Assembly (NCBI RefSeq): GCF_000337375.1 | Contig: NZ_AOJG01000012.1 | Location: 114,867-178,866, forward strand | Direction of reading: 5' to 3' | DNA: 64,000 nt | Source: Halorubrum lipolyticum DSM 21995 | Lineage (GTDB): Archaea; Halobacteriota; Halobacteria; Halobacteriales; Haloferacaceae | In this document: positions 58,266 through 64,000 of the stretch, piece by piece | Layout: each line of letters starts with the position of its first letter | Position numbering within the stretch: position 1 is the stretch's first letter | Notes under the pieces: model-generated | Seen by the model: the letters and a program-made list of their open reading frames with translations, nothing else | Told to the model about the DNA's origin: nothing | The model's database searches: none | Translations under genes and position numbers: made by a program

Positions 58266-59932
58266 CAGATCGGCTTGAGCACGCCGTCGCCGGGCTCGTA
58301 GCACTTCCCGCTCATCAACGCGTCCTGGATCGCGTCCTCGACCGCGTCGGCGGCGACGCCGTGGTCGTCGACGACCGCCTCGACGACCGCCTCGCGGTCG
58401 GCACCGTCGCCGTCGTCGAGCGCGCCCATCGCGTCGATAGCGACCGCTTCGAGGTCGACAGCGTCGGCCGACTCGGCCCCGTCGTCGTCCGCCGGCTCCT
58501 CGCTCGCCGGAGCCGGATCGGCGGCGGCCGGCTCCTCGGCGTCCGCTGACACCGCGGCGCCCTCCTCGGCCGGGGGCTCGTTCATCTCCTCGGGGTCCGG
58601 CACGTCGATGTCGGCCTCGCCGGGCTCCTCGACTTCGCTCCCGGTCGAGAAGTCGGTGCCGAACTCCGACTCGATCTCCTCGCGCTCCTCCTCGTCGAGT
58701 TCGTACATCTCGTCGGAGGCGGGCTCGGTCGTCGGCTCGTCGAGATCGATGTCGGTGGCGTCTCCTTGGGTGTCGCCCGCCACGGCGTCGTCGGCCCCGG
58801 CGTCGTCGAGGCCGGCGTCGAAGTCGCCGAGTCCGTCGCTCTCGTCCTCGGTCTCCGAGCCGATGGGTTCGGAGTCGGAACCGATCGAGTCGGTCTCCGA
58901 GGAACCGGAATCGATGGTCTCGGTCGTCGCAGCGGTCTCGACGGTCTCGGCCGCCTCAGGCGTCTCTTCACCTGCGGCTGCGGACTCGGTCTCAGAGGCG
59001 GGTTCCGGCTCTGAATCGGATGCCGGCTCGGATGTGGACTCCGGCTCAGAGGCGGTCTCCGGCTCGGATGTGGACTCCGGCTCAGAGGCGGTCTCCGGCT
59101 CGGATGTGGACTCCGGCTCAGAGGCGGGGTCGTCAGAGTCGGAGACGGCCGGTTCCGATTCCGCTGCCCCCTCGTCGGCGACCGGCTCTTCCGGCGCCTC
59201 GATCGTCACGTCCGTCTCCGGGAGCGACCCGATCGCGGCCTCGCCGCCCGCGTCGGGCGCGATTTCGGGCGCGCGCACCTCGTCGCGGTCGCCGGCGATC
59301 AGCTCCAGGGCGTCGACGGCGAGCCGACGGAGCGCCTCGACGTAGGCGGTCGAGGTGTCGTAGTGGGCGATTGCCTTCGGGATTCCCGCCGCCAGCGACG
59401 CGGGTGCGCCGCCCGATTCGAGAGCCGCGCGGAGCTCCTCGCCGCGGAGGTCCGACTCGAGGGCCTTCGCGAAGACGGCGAGCCGGTCGAGGGTGGCCTC
59501 GGCGGCGGAAACGACCCAGCGGTCGCGGGTGTCGGCGTCGACCGCGTTGAGGCTCTCCGGGCGGACCGAGGTGAACACCCGGTCGGAGTCCTCCGGCTCG
59601 AAGGTGCGCGCCTTGCCCGTGAGCGCGACGAACGCCGGCGGATCGGCGCGTTCGAGGAACGTCTGCGCCTCGGGCTGGTACTGTCCCGCGTAGGTGACGA
59701 ACGCGCCTGAGGGGTCGACGACCCGCCCGCGGCGCGTCTCGTCGTTGACGCGCTCGACCTCGGTGAGCACGCCCGCGACGAACAGCCGATTCACGCGCGC
59801 GCCGGTCGGCATGACGACGTAGTTGGGGGCGCGCTCCTCGTCGCTCTCGGAGTACGAGAGGGAGGCGTCGTCGAACTCGGCCGCGAACACCCGGTGAGCG
59901 ACCTCGCGGGCGCCCGGCCCGTCGTCGCTCAT
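58265..59932 (-). CDS. rpap1: RPA-associated protein (COG3390 family)
   Basis: A 555-residue protein. The N-terminal ~230 residues are the COG3390 OB-fold domain (APNYVVMPTGARVNRLFVAGVL, then VVDPSGAFVTYAGQYQPEA) which works with RPA in single-strand binding. The middle is a long acidic, Ser/Thr/Pro/Glu-rich disordered region with a 36-base DNA repeat. The C-terminal ~80 residues form a winged-helix-like domain (VVEAVVDDHGVAADAVEDAIQDALMSGKCYEPGDG), as in eukaryotic RPA32. It overlaps rpa by 4 bases and rpe by one. The rpa1/rpap1 assignment follows the operon order and the length of rpa. Confidence 0.9.
   Translation of the reverse strand: MSDDGPGAREVAHRVFAAEFDDASLSYSESDEERAPNYVVMPTGARVNRLFVAGVLTEVERVNDETRRGRVVDPSGAFVTYAGQYQPEAQTFLERADPPAFVALTGKARTFEPEDSDRVFTSVRPESLNAVDADTRDRWVVSAAEATLDRLAVFAKALESDLRGEELRAALESGGAPASLAAGIPKAIAHYDTSTAYVEALRRLAVDALELIAGDRDEVRAPEIAPDAGGEAAIGSLPETDVTIEAPEEPVADEGAAESEPAVSDSDDPASEPESTSEPETASEPESTSEPETASEPESTSEPASDSEPEPASETESAAAGEETPEAAETVETAATTETIDSGSSETDSIGSDSEPIGSETEDESDGLGDFDAGLDDAGADDAVAGDTQGDATDIDLDEPTTEPASDEMYELDEEEREEIESEFGTDFSTGSEVEEPGEADIDVPDPEEMNEPPAEEGAAVSADAEEPAAADPAPASEEPADDDGAESADAVDLEAVAIDAMGALDDGDGADREAVVEAVVDDHGVAADAVEDAIQDALMSGKCYEPGDGVLKPI
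59025..59129. repeat. 36-base tandem repeats in the rpap linker
   Basis: Three near-identical units of 36 bases encode repeats of SEPETASEPEST in the acidic linker of the RPA-associated protein. Units are 59025-59060, 59061-59096 and 59097 to about 59129. The repeat number is a multiple of three bases, so length changes keep the frame. Confidence 0.85.
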
Positions 59933-61203
59933 TCGCCCACCTCCGCGAGCGCGGCGCGAGCGTGGTCGGCCGGGTCGTCGTCCGCGAGTTCGAACTCGGC
60001 CGCGTCGAGGTTGGCGCCGTAGTCGTCGACCGAGAGGTTCCCCCGGACGCGGTAGGCGCGCCCGACGAGCGAGTCGGCGATCGCCTCGGCGACGACCTCC
60101 TTGTCCATCGCGTCCTTCGCGGCGTCGAGGGCGTCGTCGAGCCCGCCGCCGTACACCTCGGCGGTCAGTTCGTCGTCGAGCACGACGGTGACGGTGTCGG
60201 TGCCGTCGTCGACGATCGCCTTCACGCGGAGGTCGTCTTCGCCGTCCACGTCGCCGTGGCTCCGACACTGGCCGTTCTGGACCACGCGACCGCACTCCGG
60301 ACAGCGCTCGATGAGCCCGGAGCCGTCGCGGATCTCGAGGACGTTGCCGACGACCTCCACGTCGAACATCCCGCCGGAACCGACCGCCTCGGCGATCGAC
60401 AGGCGGGGAGCGTCCTCGGCGACTTCGACCGGATCGGGGAGCGGGGTCACCGTCGAGAACTCGGTGAGGTTGATCGAGGGGACGCCGCGGAACTCCCGGA
60501 CGTACACGTCCTCGATCCGGAGGTCGGCGCCCGGCTTCAGCTCGGAGCGGGGCTGCCAGTCGGTGAACGGCAGCTTCGCGGTGGCGTCGCCGAGGACCCC
60601 CTCCAGGATCTCCGTCTCGCCGTCGCGTCCGGAGATCGTCTTCTCGTCGACCTCCAGCACGCGGACCTCGACGTTGCGGCCGCGGTCGCCCGCGGCGATG
60701 TCGACGAGGCTCCGGTCGCCGCCGACCGCCCGGTCGACTTCGACCGGCTCGTCGGCGATCGCGACGGTCGTCGAGTCGTTGAGGTTGAGCTCCGGCTCGC
60801 CCTCCCACTCGCGGACGCCGGCGTTGCCGATCGTCAGCGAGTCGCCGGGCTCGAACCCGAAGTCCTGCCACGCGGTGTAGGAGATGACGCCGGTCTCGTC
60901 GGCGATCTCCCCCTCGCGGATCGTGAGGTCGTCGCCCTGGTACCGGATTGTGCGGGTCCCCTGCGTGAGAACGCGAACGGTCACCGTCACGCCGTCGTGG
61001 TCGGTGGTGATCTCGCCCACGTCGACCGAATCGGGCGTCGGCGTCGAGCCGCCGCCTCCGCCGCCGTGCTTCCGGCGGACGCTCTGTTTGGCCTCCTCGA
61101 TCGGGACGCTGTACTCCAGTAGGTTCTGCAGGTCGGCTGTGACCTCCTCTTTGTCGACACCGAGGTCGGAGGCGAGCTCCTCGGCATGGCTGTTGACGTC
61201 CAT
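59929..61203 (-). CDS. rpa1: Replication protein A (single-stranded DNA-binding protein)
   Basis: A 424-residue archaeal RPA. Three OB folds are visible: EITTDHDGVTVTVRVLTQG to about 145, RNVEVRVLEVDEKTISG to about 270, and FDVEVVGNVLEIRDGSG. Between the second and third halves of the last fold is a zinc finger, CPECGRVVQNGQC plus SHG. A long helical C-terminus ends the protein. It is the first gene of the rpa-rpap-rpe operon. TATA-like CCCTTTTGTGC (minus strand) is centred about 28 bases upstream, so the operon is probably led by a leaderless transcript. Confidence 0.95.
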   Translation of the reverse strand: MDVNSHAEELASDLGVDKEEVTADLQNLLEYSVPIEEAKQSVRRKHGGGGGGSTPTPDSVDVGEITTDHDGVTVTVRVLTQGTRTIRYQGDDLTIREGEIADETGVISYTAWQDFGFEPGDSLTIGNAGVREWEGEPELNLNDSTTVAIADEPVEVDRAVGGDRSLVDIAAGDRGRNVEVRVLEVDEKTISGRDGETEILEGVLGDATAKLPFTDWQPRSELKPGADLRIEDVYVREFRGVPSINLTEFSTVTPLPDPVEVAEDAPRLSIAEAVGSGGMFDVEVVGNVLEIRDGSGLIERCPECGRVVQNGQCRSHGDVDGEDDLRVKAIVDDGTDTVTVVLDDELTAEVYGGGLDDALDAAKDAMDKEVVAEAIADSLVGRAYRVRGNLSVDDYGANLDAAEFELADDDPADHARAALAEVGE

Positions 61204-61316
61204 CGGGTCGGGGTTCGACGCGACCGCACAAAAGGGTTCACCACCCCTCTCGTCTGGCCGCCGAAAGCGCCGCGACGGTCGGTAGTGCTAAACCGTCCCC
61301 GTCCGCAACGTGGGGC

Positions 61317-61637
61317 ATGGACGAGATCGACATCGACGCGCGCGTCACGGGGGAGCGGACTGTCATCGACGTGAGCGGGACTCGCGACGTCGCGGTCGTC
61401 GTTCGCTCCGCGAGCGGCGAGCGGATCTACCTCCCACCGGAGGATTTCAACGAGCCCGTGTCCGGGTCGCCGTACACCTCCCCGTATCAGGGCGGAAGCG
61501 GCGTCGACGGCGAGGAGAGCCCGTACGGCGGCGAGTCGGGAAGCACCCGCGGCGTGTCCGAGACCGCGGACGGGTTCCGGATCACCCACCCGGAGGCGGC
61601 CACCGAGTTCGACGTGTACCGCGGCGACGACGAGTGA
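61317..61637 (+). CDS. Small haloarchaeal protein of unknown function
   Basis: A 106-residue acidic protein beginning MDEIDIDARVTGERTVIDVSG (a beta-rich opening) and ending in a Gly/Ser/Asp-rich tail with EFDVYRGDDE. No domain was recognised. The start is supported by GCTAAACCG centred about 27 bases upstream, and it is divergent from rpa, with 113 bases between the starts. Confidence 0.7.
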   Translation: MDEIDIDARVTGERTVIDVSGTRDVAVVVRSASGERIYLPPEDFNEPVSGSPYTSPYQGGSGVDGEESPYGGESGSTRGVSETADGFRITHPEAATEFDVYRGDDE

Positions 61638-61731
61638 TCGACGGCGGGTAATCGTCGACGGAGAAACGGACCGAGAGAAACGGAATTTCGAGCGCCTGAG
61701 TCTTTTGAGCGTCCTACGCCTTTCGAGCGCC

Positions 61732-62778
61732 CTACGCCACGTCTTCGTACACGGCCAGCGTGTCCTCTGTGACCTCCGACCACTCGCGGCGCTCGTACTC
61801 CGGGGGCCGCTCGCGGTCGAGCGCGGTGGCGATTCCGTCGACGATCGACTCCGAGTCGACTTCGACCTCGACGAGACAGCCGTCGGGGAGCACCTCGGCG
61901 ACGCCCGACCGAGTCGCGACGACCTGCGTCCCGGCCTCCAGCGCCTCCGTGATCGTGATCCCGAACGGCTCCGCGTACGAGGGCGAGACGAACGCGTCCG
62001 AGGCGGCGTAGTAGTCGCCGAGTTCAGCCTCCGGGACGTAGCCGACGAACTCGACGCGGTCGTCGATGCCGAGCAGTTCGGCGAACCGCTTCAGCTGGTC
62101 CGTCTGGTGGCCCGACCCGCCGACGACGAGCGTCACGCCGGGGCGACGGAGCTTCCGCATCGCGTACAGCAGGTGCGAGATCCCCTTCTGATCGGTGTGT
62201 CGGCCGACGAAAAAGAGCATCTCGCCGTCGATACCGAGGTCTTCGCGCACCTCCTTCCCGGAGAATTTCGGGGTGGAGAAGCCGTTGTACACGACCCGGG
62301 AGTCGGCGTCGTACAGCTCGCGGATGTCCTCGCGGACGATCTCGCTGACCGCGATGTTGGTGTCCGCGGCGTTCGCGAGGCGTCGCTCGGTCTCGACCTC
62401 GCGTTTCGGCGGGTCGATGTTGCGGTCGCTCGCGAGCGAGTGGAACGACGACACCCACGTCGCGTCGGACGCGCGGGACGCCTGTCGGCCGGGACCGTAG
62501 CCGAACCAGTCGTGGGTGTGGAGCACGTCGTAGTCGGGAGCCAACTCGGCGAACCGGTCGCTGAGCCGGTCGACGCGGGCCGCGACGTCGCCCTCTCCGG
62601 TCTCGACGGGCTCGATACCCGGCTCGTCGTCCGGCGCGAACTCCGCGGGCAACACGAGGGTGGCGTCCACCCCGAAGTCGTCGCGGAGCCCCGAGAACAG
62701 TTCACCGACGTGGACGTCGAGCCCGCCGGTGATGTTCGGCGGGTACCCCCATCCCAGCATGAGTACGCTCGGCGGCAT
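61732..62778 (-). CDS. Glycosyltransferase family 4 protein
   Basis: A 348-residue GT-B glycosyltransferase. The N-terminal GWGYPPNITGGLDVHVGELFSGL holds the acceptor-side GGL motif; the donor side has the SYAEPFGITITEALEAGTQVVAT motif (E-x7-E) near residue 270. Length and both halves are normal for GT4 sugar transferases involved in glycan or lipid-linked sugar synthesis. Acceptor unknown. It lies 159 bases after rpoL on the same strand. Confidence 0.9.
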   Translation of the reverse strand: MPPSVLMLGWGYPPNITGGLDVHVGELFSGLRDDFGVDATLVLPAEFAPDDEPGIEPVETGEGDVAARVDRLSDRFAELAPDYDVLHTHDWFGYGPGRQASRASDATWVSSFHSLASDRNIDPPKREVETERRLANAADTNIAVSEIVREDIRELYDADSRVVYNGFSTPKFSGKEVREDLGIDGEMLFFVGRHTDQKGISHLLYAMRKLRRPGVTLVVGGSGHQTDQLKRFAELLGIDDRVEFVGYVPEAELGDYYAASDAFVSPSYAEPFGITITEALEAGTQVVATRSGVAEVLPDGCLVEVEVDSESIVDGIATALDRERPPEYERREWSEVTEDTLAVYEDVA

Positions 62779-62937
62779 ACCCCCACATTTCGGGAGTCGG
62801 CACTTAGGTATGCCCCCTCGTTCGCGCGAGATCGACGCGAGAGAGTGTCGACGAACGCGGAGATAGCGAAGGATGCGGAGATAGCGAACGGAGAGAGACG
62901 GAGAGTCCGGTGAGGAGGAGCGGAGGTCCGCGGCCTA

Positions 62938-63216
62938 TCAGGCCGCCTTCACGGCGTCGCGCAGCGCGCCCGTCCGGTCGGTGATCGACTCGGCGGCGTC
63001 TGCGAGCACGTCGAGCGGGTCGCCGGACTCGGATTTCACCGTCAGTACCGGCTCCGTCTGGCCGCCGGACTGCTCGGGGTTCATGTCGTAGGTCGCGGCC
63101 GCGACGTCGTCGGTCTCGAGCAGGACGCCCTTCAGCACGTTCATGAACGTGTGGTCCTCGCCGGCGATCTCGATGCGGAGTTCCGTGTCGGTCTTCTCGA
63201 TGACCCGCAGTTCCAT
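62938..63216 (-). CDS. rpoL: DNA-directed RNA polymerase subunit L
   Basis: A 92-residue archaeal RNA polymerase assembly subunit (Rpb11 homologue). [30 protein letters not shown] is characteristic, with the small AlphaCTD-like region that pairs with subunit D. Normal length. TATA-like CGTTTCAAGG-type sequence (CCTTGAAACG on the minus strand) is centred about 27 bases upstream. It is divergent from the GNAT gene. Confidence 0.96.
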   Translation of the reverse strand: MELRVIEKTDTELRIEIAGEDHTFMNVLKGVLLETDDVAAATYDMNPEQSGGQTEPVLTVKSESGDPLDVLADAAESITDRTGALRDAVKAA

Positions 63217-63329
63217 GCCTCACGATTCGCCCGAGGCGCGTTTCAAGGTTTCGTCTCCCGGATATCGGAGGTTGCGACTGACTCGCACGCGACCCGAAAG
63301 CGTATGCCGCCGGCCCCGGTGACCGCCGT

Positions 63330-63902
63330 ATGGAGATCCGACGCCTGTCGGCCACCGAGGCCGCCGCCGAGCGCTATGCGGCGGCGCTGTGGCTGCCGTA
63401 CCACCGCGATCTCGCGGCGAGCGCGGAGGCGCACGCGCTCGCGAACCGACCCGACGAGGAGCTGATCGCCGCGGAGGCCGAGTTCCGGCTCGACCTGCTC
63501 CGCGAGAACGACGACTACCGGACGTGGGTCGTCGCGGTCGACGCCGGAGTCGACGCGGACGACGTCGATCCCACGAGCCTCGACCCCGAGGACCCCGCAC
63601 CCGTCGGCGTTCCCGATCCGGACCGCGATCTCGTCGCGTTCGTCTCGACGAGCGTCGACGAGTGTCCCGCGGTGTTCGACCGACCGGACCGGCTCGTCGT
63701 CGGTGACATCTACGTGGCGGAGGCGTACCGGGGAACCGGGATCGCGGGCCGACTGATGGAGCGCGCAGAGGTCGACGCGCGCGAGCAGGGCTGCGGCCAA
63801 CTTCGACTCGACGTCGACGCCGATAACGGGCGAGCGATGGCGTTCTACGAGAAACAGGGGTTCGAGCCGTATCGAAAGCAGCTGACGCGAGAGGTGGAGT
63901 GA
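63330..63902 (+). CDS. GNAT-family acetyltransferase
   Basis: A 190-residue GNAT N-acetyltransferase. The acetyl-CoA-binding motif is AYRGTGIAGRLM near residue 132, preceded by VGDIYVAEAYRG, and followed by NGRAMAFYEKQGFEPYR, which is the usual C-terminal part of the fold. The N-terminal half (AALWLPYHRDLA) is less conserved. Substrate unknown. Start supported by GAAAGCGTA about 29 bases upstream. Confidence 0.88.
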   Translation: MEIRRLSATEAAAERYAAALWLPYHRDLAASAEAHALANRPDEELIAAEAEFRLDLLRENDDYRTWVVAVDAGVDADDVDPTSLDPEDPAPVGVPDPDRDLVAFVSTSVDECPAVFDRPDRLVVGDIYVAEAYRGTGIAGRLMERAEVDAREQGCGQLRLDVDADNGRAMAFYEKQGFEPYRKQLTREVE

Positions 63903-63910
63903 GCTGTCGT

Positions 63911-64000
63911 TTATAAATATTTCATGGTAGATCGGTAGTGAACTTCTCCAAAGCCCCAGCCGCTCGGATATACTTCACTGCCACCGGATCAGCGGTGAAC
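63911..64000 (-). repeat. Structured dispersed element, copy F, cut by the window edge
   Basis: Minus-strand reading, entering from the window end: GTTCACCGCTGATCCGGTGG, GTATATCC, then a second module GGCTGGGGCTTTGGAG, GTTCACTACCGATC and a final ATTTATAAACG (63911-63920). The first module is truncated by the window edge, so only its 3' end is visible. The two modules repeat with about the same spacing as in copy A. The rest of the family element, if present, lies beyond 64000. Confidence 0.8.

Noticed and set aside
59025..59129. 36-base repeats considered as a CRISPR array
   Set aside because: Units are directly adjacent with no unique spacers and lie inside a coding frame.

Overview
This window is a GC-rich chromosome segment from a haloarchaeon (Halobacteria; a Halorubrum-like member of the Haloferacales is my best guess, but no rRNA is present to prove it). 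The evidence is the very acidic proteomes, the archaeal-type genes (glycerol-1-phosphate dehydrogenase, RNA polymerase subunit L, halocyanin, archaeal RPA operon) and the promoters. Many genes have a TATA-like element centred 26-30 bases upstream of the start codon, which predicts leaderless transcripts. I saw no rRNA, tRNA, CRISPR array, integrase or transposase gene.

Layout. 1-2.6 kb: end of dnaK, dnaJ, a cupin and an AMP-binding-like fragment. 2.6-9.1 kb: a five-gene dipeptide/oligopeptide ABC importer operon on the minus strand. 9.2-16 kb: a NYN-domain protein, then the succinylase-type lysine/diaminopimelate genes dapA-dapB and dapD-lysA-dapF-dapE. 16.3-23.2 kb: an HD phosphohydrolase, an aldehyde-dehydrogenase-like protein without its catalytic cysteine, a divergent 1230-residue HTH-NTPase-TPR (STAND-like) regulator, and a PUA protein. 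23.7-33.2 kb: ArsA/Get3 ATPase, membrane proteins, a DtxR-type regulator, a LysE exporter, glycerol-1-phosphate dehydrogenase, an M28 peptidase and a degenerate NAD-kinase homologue. 33.7-38.7 kb: a halocyanin/cytochrome b cluster with several small membrane proteins and no Rieske gene. 38.8-47.7 kb: HAD hydrolase, metallo-hydrolase, radical SAM protein, a 51-residue zinc ribbon, Hsp20, an FAD oxidoreductase, a luciferase-like protein and a glutathionyl-hydroquinone-reductase homologue. 47.9-52.8 kb: a sugar ABC importer (ATPase divergent from binding protein and two permeases). 53.5-64 kb: mutL, a thiolase-fold/DUF35 pair without the catalytic cysteine, the rpa-rpap-rpe single-strand-binding operon, a glycosyltransferase, rpoL and a GNAT acetyltransferase.

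The most unusual content is between the genes. Six intergenic sites (near 23.3, 33.5, 45.3, 47.8, 53.1 and 63.9 kb) carry members of one dispersed element family. Its parts are a TATA-like box, a conserved 5' block with hairpins, a GTGGGACTCAAAGGGGC box, a variable slot that can be filled with hairpins, and a 3' block GGCTGGGGCTTTGGAGG followed by another TATA-like box. Copies differ by compensatory changes in their stems, and one copy carries an array of eight perfect hairpins with 3-base loops. This looks like a structured non-coding element or RNA family rather than protein-coding DNA, and it is the best candidate here for an undescribed system.
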